Source of the DNA: Platynereis dumerilii
Taxonomy: Eukaryota; Annelida; Polychaeta; Phyllodocida; Nereididae
Assembly: GCA_026936325.1 (NCBI GenBank)
Contig: JAPTHN010000019.1
Coordinates: 8,892,253-8,956,252 of the forward strand
Length of the DNA: 64,000 nt
Direction of reading: 5' to 3'
This document shows positions 34,672 through 45,598 of the stretch, one piece after another; position 1 is the first letter of the stretch; the number at the start of each line of letters is the position of its first letter. The position numbers were made by a program, and so were the translations under genes. The notes under the pieces are model-generated. The model was not told the DNA's origin. It saw nothing but the letters and a program-made list of their open reading frames with translations, and did no database searches.

Positions 34672-34878
34672 CGATTCCACTGATAAAGCATGTGCAGCAT
34701 GGCCGGTGCTGTGCTCTAAGAGTGCTTGTTAGGAGAGGAGGACGACACAGCAATGAGGCCAAGAGACCTAGAAGCAGTTGGATTTCAACCCAGGACCCCA
34801 CAATTGGCAGCCCAGCATGCTACCACTGCACTTACCTTCCTGCATCATGAGAGCAATGTCACAGAATGTAAAAGAGGG

Positions 34879-34981
34879 AGGAAGGAAGGAAGGAAGGAAG
34901 GAAGGAAGGAAGGAAGGAAAGAAGGAAGGAAGGAAGGAAGGAAGGAAGGAAGGAAGGAAGGAAGGAAGGAAGGAAGGAAGA
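34879..34981. repeat. (GGAA)n microsatellite
   Basis: About 25 GGAA units with one interruption. It makes spurious GRKEGRKE open frames, which are not genes. Confidence 0.95.
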
Positions 34982-35225
34982 AGAAACAGGAAAGGCTTGA
35001 TAGAAAACGTAAATTAAGGAAGAACGGAAAAAAGAAAGGCCAGTGAATAGAGATGAGAAGGAACTAAGGAAGAAAAGACAGAAGGAAAATAATTAATGAA
35101 AAGAGGAAAAAAGGATAGAATAAAATCTGAAGAAAAGACAGGATGGTCAAAATAAGGAAGAAACTGAGGGAGGGAGAAAAAAAATACAAAAGAAATACGA
35201 AAAGACGAAATACGTATGAACTTGA

Positions 35226-35253
35226 AATAGATAGAAAGATGGATAGAAAGATG

Positions 35254-35322
<69 letters not shown>

Positions 35323-35342
35323 GAAAGTGTAATAGATAGATG

Positions 35343-35426
<84 letters not shown>
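35226..35426. repeat. (GATA)n microsatellite, two blocks
   Basis: GATA/ATAG runs split by GGAAAGTGTAATAGATAGAT at about 35322. The antisense reading gives spurious LSIYLSIY proteins. After 35426 the words degrade (GATAAATAGATAAAGAGATG to about 35540). Confidence 0.95.
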
Positions 35427-35428
<2 letters not shown>

Positions 35429-35544
35429 AAGTGTAATCTCATCTTTATCAAATCCATACAAACTCACAAAAATAGATAGATAAGTAAATTTAGATAGATA
35501 AATAGATAAAGAGATGGATAAATAGTCAGATAGACAGATGAATG

Positions 35545-37165
35545 ATTGATTGAACTGGTTATTTGATTTGTTGAATGATAGGCTGGGACTGTAAATAAAA
35601 ATTTTTAATGAAATCCTAGCATTTTATTATTTAAATATTTTAATAAAAATGTTGTTGATTAATCCACTGCACTTGATGGACAGCCCAGTATCTTTGTTTT
35701 GAGCCATGCTCAATTGAGCTAGCATCCCAAACACTTTTTTGGCTTCTTCAAAGTTGATAGTCAGCAAAAAATTATGTTTTTAATCTTTTTGTTTCTCAAA
35801 AAGCACATCAATTCTGAAAGGCAGTCAACTTCAATTGATAGCATAATAATTGAGAGTGCTTTGTTAGTTGCTGCATGAAATACAAAGGAAACCTGAACTA
35901 TTTCACATGGTGGGTTATTGTACATGACAACTTCAAAGTGAGTGAGGTGTCTGAGGCAGAAGGTGTCAAAAACAAAAGAAAGCATTAATCTTCACACAGG
36001 TTATTAGGTACTTGTTACAACTTTGCCAAAGTGTAAGGTGTCATGACAAGTTTGACAAACATGAATAAACTCCAGTGACACATGGATGATGTATGTTTCA
36101 CTATGCACTGTAACTGAACCAAAAAGACTACTTAGCCTCAAAGTAGAGTTGCAATTACTCACAAAAAAAGTTGTTTGAAATTGTGATCACTGGTGTCTTG
36201 CGAAACACAGCAACACATTTTGTTTGGAAAACAATGAGGTGCAACACTCAGCTTAGACCTTCATTGTTTGTTGTGGTTGTACACAAATAGTAACATTGCC
36301 TGACAGTTTTAAGTTCCTTTGTCATTAACTGTGATGTCAAACTCTGAACTGATATGTCACAGATTGAAGATTAGACCAATCACATTGACAGATACCTGAT
36401 GATGTCACGGTTTAACTGCAAAACGAAGTTTTTCAAAAAACACATAGCTATGAAAACGATAATAAGCTCAAAGGAATTATGCAACAATCTCTGATCTCAC
36501 TCAATCATTTAAGCTGACTGAAAATTTAAACTTTACAGTGTAATTTGGAACTACTCAATACTGTTTGAAAGTTCCAAAAAACAAATTCTTATTTTATGCT
36601 CAAAATCGTATTTCATATCAAAATTCCTTAAAAAAATATCAGTTTAGGTGCCACCCAAGCACATCAACCAAAAGAAACATGTTTTAATGATTGCCAATCA
36701 GCATCTTAAGAAGTTTATCGATTCACAGTGCCCTGTAATCAACCATACAACACTGCCCCCTACTGTGTAATTGTCTGCAGAATGAAAAGATGACAGGAAA
36801 AGGACAGCCATTTGCACCAAATTCACCTGTAAGTCAGCTGTTGATTATCTGTAAATCGTGATAAAGGTGTGTAAAAGGCACCAGGATGCTTCAGAGACAG
36901 AATAAACACAAAACAGCAACAGGTCTATATAGCTAAGAAGAGATCTGCACAATAAAATAAATCACAAATTCTGAAAGATAAAATTCAATGTGCATACAAC
37001 CCAGAGCAAAAAGGAGCGATTCACAATCACACATAACAAGTTTGTTTGTGTGATTGAGTACAACTGTTCAGGAACTTCAAAAGCAAAAGTCAGAAAATGA
37101 TGTTATCTGCTTCCATGTCCATTATTAATATGACAATGAATACTCTTTGGTTTAGTGGATGCTTA
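35545..37165. other. No gene recognised
   Basis: AT-rich. The open frame at 35761-35985 has no recognisable motif. No repeat could be matched within the window. Confidence 0.4.
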
Positions 37166-37637
37166 CCCAGCTAGCACAAACATTTTAAAAATGTTGAATC
37201 AATGTTATTAAAACATTTAAAAACCAAAGCAACTTTTTAAAATGGTTTCTTTACAGCCAAACACTTTTATATAGAATTAGAGTGGACTGTGGCACTGTGA
37301 AAATGGCACTTCTTGTGCCATCATGCTGATGATTTGTCATGATCAAACCCAATACTTTCAATATTAAGTTGATTGTAGGAGACTTATCCCACTTGTTGGT
37401 GACAGCCAAACGAAAGGATTATGCATCTGATTTTCACTCCAAAATCCGTTATGAGAAGTCAAATGGCTTTCTCTTGATAATGACTAATCAAACAGCCTCT
37501 ATGTTTCCCATGTTGAAAGTAGAGAAGATGACACTTCATCGGCTATCATGAGTCATGACGTGCCATTTTCACAGTGCCACAGTCCACTTTAATTCTATAT
37601 CAAAGTGTTTCGCTGTAATGTAAGAGTGCTTGCTGGG
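37166..37637. mobile_element. CCCAGC-end MITE split by a palindromic MITE
   Basis: Left end CCCAGCTAGCACAAAC with AAAATGTTGAATCAATG inside, right end AGTGCTTGCTGGG, as in 15961-16067. The 107-bp unit is opened by insertion of the foldback family A copy at 37261-37614. Confidence 0.65.
37261..37614. mobile_element. Palindromic MITE (foldback family A), nested
   Basis: Inverted halves: TAGAGTGGACT / AGTCCACT, TGGCACTGTGAAAATGGCAC / GTGCCATTTTCACAGTGCCA, and the ATATAGAATT / AATTCTATAT outer pair. Same family as 24478-24975. Non-coding; the small open frame at 37339 is a by-product. Confidence 0.8.
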
Positions 37638-37863
37638 TGGTGATTTCAACTGTCAAACATGCAGATGACCTCATTGATCTGCATAACCAGCCTCCGCTTG
37701 ACATCAGTCATTGTTCAAAGCAAATTTGAAGAATGCATAGTTATTGGATGGGAAATAAAATCCATTATTGCAAATCTGAAGGCCTACTCTAAGTACTCTT
37801 GTTCATGACCAATCAAACGGCCTTTATCTTTTATGGTTCCCATGTTCCCGTGTTAAAAGCATG

Positions 37864-39508
37864 TGTGGCAGCAGATTTTGGTGCTATTAGTTCATTCCCC
37901 ATTACATCCTATATAGGGATATTTTACAGTAGTATGCCATTTGGTTGTTGAGTCAACTTAATAACCCCTGGAACAATGGAGCCTCCAGTGAGGAGATTGT
38001 AACTTCACAGCCATCAGCAACAACCAGGCTCAGCACCAACAATCCAGCTTCACACCGGATTAAGGATTGGTGAGATTCTACAATCCTCTTCACTTCAATG
38101 AACTTTAATGAGCTTCGTGTTACAGTTTTGACTGCACTGAATTAATATAAATCAGTGTGATCACTTTAAGTGACTTTTGTCGGCCGACATTTTGTGATAC
38201 ATTCAGTTTCACTATTTATGTCACTTCAACCTGTAAGCATGGGCCATTTCTTCAAACAACATTTTCTTGACAGTTTGTCATATTTCACGCTGAAATAATC
38301 AGTCCGGACATTCAGCACCAATTTTAATGATTTTAACAATTTTGAAAGTGCATTAATAATTATTCAATATGACATTGTCTGGTGACATTCGTGAAAAATT
38401 TGTTCTTCAAACTGAACTGTTCTACAAAAATGAGTGTTTTCAGCTGCTTTGTGATTTAGGTTATTTTGTTCTGAAATTGTTTTATGTGTTAGCAGCATAC
38501 ATTAGTTATTTTGTTAGTAGTTGTGTGGACTCCAACATTCACTTCGATCTACCTACAAATGAGTCTACCAACATAAGCAAACATGAAAGCAAAACTTGGA
38601 TGACTTTCATCGGCTGGAACTCAACTGGTCAGCTTTCTTGCAATTCTTCAATGCCCAGGGTCTCAAGAAAAGGTCCCTTCACCTGTGGTGAGATTCCGTG
38701 TGAACAGTGGCAACACAACAGTTGTCTTGGGAACGTTTACTTTGAAAATTTGAGTATGTTGACTTTGTGTATTTGTGGTTTGTTAAGGAACATTGCCCCA
38801 GGTGTTCTATTTAGATCAAGTCAAGACATTTCGAAGAAATTTTTGTCTAAAATTTTGACAGTATTACTACATAATTTGTGTGCATCAACCATTTGTTTGA
38901 GACACTTCTTCAGTATTTCTACATTCCTACCAGACAGTCGTTCATTATCAATGCATTTCTTGTGCAATCTTCGCAACACATCGTTCGTCAATTCAAGTAC
39001 TTCTTACACCCTTCAATCAGCATCTCGCACATGCAATTTCAGGAGGATGGAGAATCGTCTACTCGACTTGTGCTTGTGAAAACTAAAAGATAATGATTTT
39101 ATTGGTTTTATCATGTTAGATTAAGTTATTTTGTTATACTTTTTGTAAATGATTATGTAATTGATTTGTCATGTATATTATGTGATTTTGATGAAGAATG
39201 TTATATAGCAAGTTCTTAGATTCTACTGGTTTAATTTAGCGGTTTAGGTTGTCGTCACAATGTTGTGAGTCAATTAACATTTTCAAGTTTAGGAATATTA
39301 GCTATGTAGTTTATATGAATTCCTTCATACAGGTACGGTCAATTTAGCTCTTTATTATGTCAAACTGAGGACAGTTTTTCCTTTCACCCGGGGCTCTGTG
39401 GCAGCAGATTTTGGTGCTATTAGTTCATTCCCCATTACATCCTATATAGGGATATTTTACAGTAGTATGCCATTTGGTTGTTGAGTCAACTTAATAACCC
39501 CTGGAACA
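37864..39508. mobile_element. Small LTR retrotransposon-like element (TRIM-like), fossil
   Basis: Two direct repeats of 112 bp (37864-37975 and 39397-39508) start TGTGGCAGCAG and end CCTGGAACA. By eye they are identical, which implies a young insertion. CATG stands on both sides (37860-37863 and 39509-39512), a 4-bp target duplication. The interior is only 1.4 kb and encodes no recognisable gag, protease, RT or integrase; one open frame at 38369-39079 is unlike anything I know. It is best read as a structurally whole but non-autonomous (TRIM/LARD-type) member. The parent family, Gypsy or otherwise, cannot be told from this. Confidence 0.75.
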
Positions 39509-40016
39509 CATGATAATGACACATCATCAGGTATCAAGAATCACACTTCACATGAGATGCATAGTCCTCTCTTCTTTATAACTTATGGAGTCAGGACCAG
39601 TGGTGTATTTAGGGCGGGGGGCATTGGGCCATGCCCCCCGCCCCAGGCCAAAAATTGACATGCATGGAAGAGATAGGAAACACCGCTGAGTGCCGCATAT
39701 TCCCCCATGTAATGCCCCCCCAAGGCCATTTCTAGATATGCCCCTGGTCAGAACAAGTTATGCACTGCTTGGAACATTAATGTATATACCTTTTACGGCT
39801 AGGAGCGCACATAATTTAGCATAGTAATGAACCTGATGCTGTAATTTCATCTCAAACAGGCATTGCATGCATTGGCTGCATTCTATAGGCTGCATTCTGG
39901 TTGCAGCCAGCATCCTGAAGAGTTGGGCCCCAGCTGGCCTCAGCTGCATGCTCTAAGTATAGGTAAGCTCATCTTGATATTTTTTCAATTTCTGTTATAG
40001 TCTGTCACTTTGATAC
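39509..40016. other. Intergenic with a GC-rich repeat scrap
   Basis: 39598-39752 has CCAGTGGTGTATTTAGGGCG, CATGCCCCCCGCCCC and a closing CCCCTGGTCAG, loosely like the MITE at 19358. No gene seen. Confidence 0.4.
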
Positions 40017-40050
40017 ACAGTTGAGGTCAAATGTATTCATACAGCGAGGG
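40017..40050. mobile_element. Tc1-like terminal fragment
   Basis: ACAGTTGAGGTCAAATGTAT then TCATACA has the look of a Tc1/mariner terminal repeat, but no matching inverted end was found and the following 1.2 kb holds no recognisable transposase. The open frame at 40021-40290 starts inside it and is not a gene. Confidence 0.4.
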
Positions 40051-41770
40051 CAGCTGTTTTCAAAGTTATGTGGCATCGTAAATTCTGCCTATATTGGCAT
40101 GAAAACACTTCAGATTATTTGTTGTGATTGTTTTTCAGCTCATTCCAGTGAAAAAACCAGGATCAAATATGATTTGCAGTTGTTAAGAGGCTCTGATTTC
40201 AAAATGTCCAAAATTTGGTGGGTCAAAAGAAATCATACACTTGGATTTTTCTCCAATATATGCAAAATAAGCATTGGTAAACTAACTTAACAATGTAAAT
40301 TGATGCCAAAAAGTGATGCCTACGTGTCTGATGAGATTTTGTTAATTTCTGAACAGCTACAAATTGACTGACCTAGTTTTTCTGGCGGGATGTGACAAGT
40401 TACTGCTCACATATTTTATTTAAAGTTTCAAAATATTTTGAAGGGAAAACGAACATGCAGAAAATACATCAAAACAATGGAAATCAAATTCAGAGAGTCT
40501 GGGTGCTGATATCATGTGGTATGTGAACAATTTAACAGGCCAATGCCTTCATGTAGATGACCATCGAGGGCTCTGCTGCCTATCTGCCAACAGAATCATT
40601 GCATAAGTAGGAAATATATGGGACGTATCTTCAGAACAAGAATGCATTTTGGTCAGAAAGGTGGATCACACCCCAAAAATAACAAAGAATGGAGTTCTGT
40701 GGAGAGTTACAGGCATAGTGGACAGTGCTGTGAGCAAGTATTGTTTAACACACTTTGCCTCTACACAGGCTGATGGGCTTCAATGCAGTAAAAATGTCAC
40801 TTAATCTGGTTTCAAGTACAGTCGAGATTCATAACTTATCCCAAAAATCTTTCTCCTACTTCATGAAGTCATTAGAGGTGAAATTGGATGCTTTGTTTTT
40901 GGTGCATTAGACTGGCGGGATTTCTGAAATATGTGAATGGTACGAGCATTTTGGGGTAAAAGTAGGGAACCCATCTTTTTGGCATATTTCAGGTATGCTG
41001 AATCCGAAAAAACCAGTTCCCAAGCGATAATCCAGGTCCTTCACCTCCTAATTTGCATATCAAAATGGCCGCCAAATTAGCAATTTTTGATCGTTTCAAT
41101 ATCTTTCTGTTTAGGAAAGCAAAAAAGGCAAACCAAGTGGATCAATTTTTTAAGGGTCAATGAAGATAATGAACTAATTCATAATATAATAACATTCATC
41201 AAATATTGATCATGGAAAGATTAATAGTCATTATAGTATGCTAATTAACAATGAAATGTTACAGAAAAAAAATTGTTTTTCATATCCTCTCTACTAATCC
41301 AGCATACTTTGCAAATAAAAGTTCAGTACGCAAGCTTTAAAGAGTCAAAGGATGATGAATCATTTATAAAGTTATGGCATTCATCAAATATTAATTCGGC
41401 AAGAATAATTGTCATTAAAAAATATACTAATTAGCAATGCCTTATTACCAAAAAAAACATGTTTTTCTTAATATCTTCCTCGATAATCCAACAAATTTTG
41501 AAAATAAAACTTCCATACCACTGGTTTAAGGGTCAATGATCTCATTCATCAAGTCATAAATAATATATTAATAATGCAAGAATAATAGTTATAATTGTAT
41601 GATTATTAGTGATGCTATATTTGTAGGAACAAGTGTTTCTTCTAGTCAGGGAGTCACAGAGGGGAGGTGTGACATGGGGTATGATTACAGTTTTTTTGCA
41701 TAGAATGATGCATGGGGTGCCCCAGATTAAGAATCAGGCGGGTGCCGCTCCGGCACCCTTGGGCATTCCA
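40051..41770. other. Repeat-derived region, no gene
   Basis: No coding match. From about 41040 on, diverged repeats share words such as AATATCTTCC, GTCATTAAAA and ATTCATCAAATATTAAT, suggesting decayed tandem units of roughly 180-200 bp. Confidence 0.4.
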
Positions 41771-41980
41771 TTCTGGCGGCCATTTTCCAAAATGGCCGCC
41801 AAAACCCTATTTATGGCCATATATCCTCATATAATTGTCATAGGACCATGATTTTTGGGTCTAAACCTAGGTTTTCTGGTATAAGGAATTCAATGAAAGT
41901 GGTTTTGATTATGCCAGTTCAATATTCTTGCAGCCATTTTGGAAAATGGCCGCCAAAACCATATCTTTGGCCACATCTCC

Positions 41981-43092
41981 CAGTGTTGGAGTCGAGGCCA
42001 GTATATCCGAGACCAAGACCGAGACCGAGGCATGACCCTCCGAGACCGAGACCGAGACCGAGGCATGACCATCCGAGACCGAGACCGAGACCGAGGCATG
42101 ATCATCCGAGACCGAGACCGAGACCGAGGCCGGCTGTACAAAAATGACGGTTGACTGCCAAACTATTTTAGCTTGGTGTATTATCGGCATTTAGCCATCA
42201 CTAACGATAAGGCTATAACAGTACAATTTGAGATTCGATCAATGACTCAAGTAAAACACTGAAATGAAGGCAATAAGGGGGCAACCATTACATTTTTAAA
42301 GAACAGGGCATGGAACTCATCTCACTGGCATTTTTGTTTTTTACGGTGACAGATTAGATTTGTTTTGAGTGTCTGACAACCTTAATTATGTTTAATTATT
42401 TACTTCTAAATCAAACATTGCAGACTGAGACAGCCCATCCACCAGAAATTAATCTCAAGACAGCTGGGAAAGAATTAATTAATCTTTTTCACCATGGCTG
42501 GAAAAAATTGGTTAGTTTTTAAAAAATTCTGAGGCAGCTTATCACTTTCATTACGGGCTTTACTATAACCCACGCATCTTCCATTACATGTAAACAAAAA
42601 CTTTAAAACTTCAAATTGTTATGGTTGAAATTTACATGAAATAATGTTCATCCCAAATAGTGAAGGAAAGTAAAAGTTCAAATACTGTTGGTCAATTTAT
42701 AATTTCATATCTATCTCAAAAATGGCACCGCCTATAACTTGGCACTCGGCCTAAAATAGGCCTAGATGCAGACAGTCTTAAAAGACAAGCAGAAAATGAT
42801 TCTATTAGATATGTCTAATATATAGGATATTAGGTTCCTTGTGTTAGATAAACTGAAAGATAATTATACTTAGCTGACAGGAAAATTTTGTTTGACTGTT
42901 CGAACAAAATTGTACTTTATTAATTTCGCTGGCCTCGGACGTGCCTCGGGCAAATATCCGAGGCCAGAGGGTCCGAGACCGAGTCCAAGGCCAAGGATTG
43001 GTCATCCGAGACCGAGACCGAGGCCGAGGCCATCAAAAAAGGCCCCGAGGCCGGCCTCGAGGACGAGGCCGGCCTCGAGGACTCCAACACTG
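41981..43092. mobile_element. Non-autonomous hAT element, 1112 bp
   Basis: Terminal repeats CAGTGTTGGAGTC and GACTCCAACACTG. The 8-bp target ACATCTCC is duplicated exactly (41973-41980 and 43093-43100). CAGTG-type ends plus an 8-bp duplication are the signature of hAT. No transposase. Just inside each end lie arrays of GAGACC/GAGGCC words, oriented in the same direction rather than inverted. Confidence 0.92.
42005..42132. repeat. 33-bp minisatellite of GAGACC words
   Basis: Units CCGAGACCGAGACCGAGACC followed by GAGGCATGACCAT repeat at a 33-bp period (GGCATG at 42029, 42062 and 42095). All frames stay open and give RPRPRP- or RDRDRD-like products that I do not treat as proteins. A diverged partner array lies at 42957-43080. 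Confidence 0.9.
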
Positions 43093-43170
43093 ACATCTCC
43101 AGATATAATTGTCATACGACCATGATATTTGGGTCTAAACCTAGGTTTTCTGGAATGGGGAATTCAATGA

Positions 43171-43546
43171 AAGTTGTTTTGATGACATCAATGCAATAGT
43201 TTGTCCTTTAACCCTCTCTTTAATGCAAGATGGCTGCCATCAAAACTCAAATGCGGCATTACTTCTTGTAACATTCTCCACTATCTAGTCAAATTCGGTT
43301 ACTTTCGTTTCTTTTAGTTGACCAGCCAATATATGATTCTTTACTGTTAGAGGCATTTCTTGTTAATGGAAGGTACCTATGCCTATCAGAAGGTTTCTTA
43401 AACAAAAATCCAATATTAACAGAAGTATAAATGTCCGATGGGGTTTCTACAGTGGGCCATTTTAAATTGAAGTTGACAGCACAAAAACAATTCCTAGAAA
43501 TTATCAGCTTAGTTCAGTTTAGTTATCTCAAGAAATATCAACAAAT
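43171..43546. repeat. Dispersed repeat flank, related to 7290-7480
   Basis: 43435-43500 matches 7370-7440 (see that entry). No gene. Confidence 0.5.
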
Positions 43547-45598
43547 AATTAAGGTTCTAAATGAAGGCTGACACCAAGAGCTGGATGTCAGCTTTTATTT
43601 AGCTTCTTGGTTTCCTTTTCACTACAACTTGTCAACCCTCCAAAAGTTAAAGTAATGTTGCCGTCACTATTGAAAATGTCCTTAGAAACTCAAAATCCTG
43701 CCATGTATTTTCAGTTCCACTTATCCTTATCACTAGATAACTCCCTTCTAACCAATCAAAATGGGTGTGGAGGGATAGCCCTTAATGTCAGCTTTCATTT
43801 GGCATCTTGGTTTCCTTGTTACTACAACTGTTAATCTTCCAAAAGCTAAATGAATGTTGCTGTCATTATTGAAAATATCCTCAGAAACACAAAATTTTCC
43901 CATGTATTTTTGATTTCACCTGTCCTTATCACCAAAAAATCTGTCTAACCAACCAATATGGATGTGGTTGGATAAACCTTGGTATCAGCTTTCATTTGGC
44001 ACCTTGGTTTCCTTGTTACTGCAACTGTTAATCTTCCAAAAGCTAAATGAATGTTGCTGTCATTATTGAAAATATCCTCGGAAACGTGAAATCCTCCCAT
44101 GTATTTTTAATTCCACCTATCCTTATCATTAGATAAATCATTCCTCACCAACCAAAATTGATGTGGTTGGATAGCCCTTTATGTCAGCTTTCATTTGACA
44201 CCTTCGTTTCCTTGTTACTATAACTGTCATTCTTGCAAGAGCTAAATAAATGTTGCTGTCAATGTCACAAATCTCCTCGGAAACACAAAATCCTCTCCTG
44301 TATTTACAATTGCACCTATCTGTATTACCAAATAAATCATTCCTAACCATTAAAAATGGACGTGGGTGGATAGCCCTTGATATCAGCTTTCATTTGGCAC
44401 CATGGTTTTCTTGTTACTACAAATTTCAACCCTCCAAAAGAAAAATAAATGTTGATGTCAGTGGCGAAAATCCCCTCGGAAACACAAAATCCTCCCATGT
44501 AATACAATATGCACCCCGTTTATATAGCTCTTGAAAGATTGACAGTTGTAATATCAAGAGAAACCAAGGTGCCAAGTGAAAGCTGCCATTACGGGCAATC
44601 CATCCACATGGATTCTGATTGGTAAGGAGTGAGTTATCTAGTGATAAGGACAGGTCGAACTTAAAATACATGAGAGAATTCTGCTTTTCTGAGGATATTT
44701 TTGATAATGACAGCAACATTTATTTTGCTTTTGGAGGGTTGACAGTGGTCATAACAAGGAAAACTGGGTGCCAAATGAAGGCTGACACCAATGGTTATCT
44801 CTCCACATCCATTTTGGTTCGTTAGGTATGATTTATCTAGTGATAAGGATGGGTGGAATTAAAAATACAAGGGAGGATTTCGTGTTTCTGAGGATATTTT
44901 TAATAAGGACAGGAACATTCACAAGCTTTAGGAAGATTAACAGTTGCAGTAACAAGGAAACCAAGGTGCCAAATAAAAGCTTATATCAAGGGCTATCCAA
45001 CCAAATCCATTTTGATTGCTTAGGAATGATTTATTTGGTGATATGGGTAAGTGGAATTGAAAATATAGGGGAGAATTTTGTGTTTCTGAGGGGATTTTTG
45101 ACACTGACAGCAACATTTATTTAGCTCTTGCAAGATTGACAGTTGAAGTAACAAGGAAACGAAGGTGTCCAATGAAAGCTGACATAAAGGACTATTCAAC
45201 CACATCAATTTTGGTTGGTTAGGAATGATTTATATAGTGATAACGATAGGTGGAATTAAAAATACATTGGAGAATTTTGTATTTCTGAGGATATTTTTCA
45301 GTAATGACGGCAACATTAATTTAGCTTTTGGAAGATTAACACTTGTAGTAGCAAGGAAACCAAGGTGCCAAATGAAAGCTGATATCAAGGGATATCCATC
45401 CACGTCCATTTTGAATTGTTGGGAATGATTTATTAAGTGATACGGATGTGTGCAATTGTAAATACAGGAGAGGATTTTGTGTGTCCGAGGAGATTTTTGA
45501 CATTGACAGCAACATTTATGTATCTCATGCACGATTGACAGTTCTAGTAACAAGGAAACGAAGGTGTCAAATGAAAGCTGACATAAAGGGCTATCCAA

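Larger units (their letters stand above)
41775..43170. repeat. ~160-bp tandem repeat, split by a hAT element
   Basis: Two units share TTTTCCAAAATGGCCGCC or TTTTGGAAAATGGCCGCC, CAAAACC, ATATAATTGTCATA, CCATGAT, GGGTCTAAACCTAGGTTTTC and AATTCAATGAAAGT. The second is interrupted at ACATCTCC by the element at 41981-43092. Confidence 0.75.

Noticed and set aside
34726-35467. Open frames of GRKEGRKE and LSIYLSIY type
   Set aside because: Translations of GGAA and GATA microsatellites.
38369-39079. 236-codon open frame as a host gene
   Set aside because: It lies wholly between matching LTRs of a small retroelement and shows no known domain or splice context.
41848-42190. Arg-Pro and Ser-Val repeat proteins on both strands
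   Set aside because: Translations of the GAGACC minisatellite inside a hAT element.
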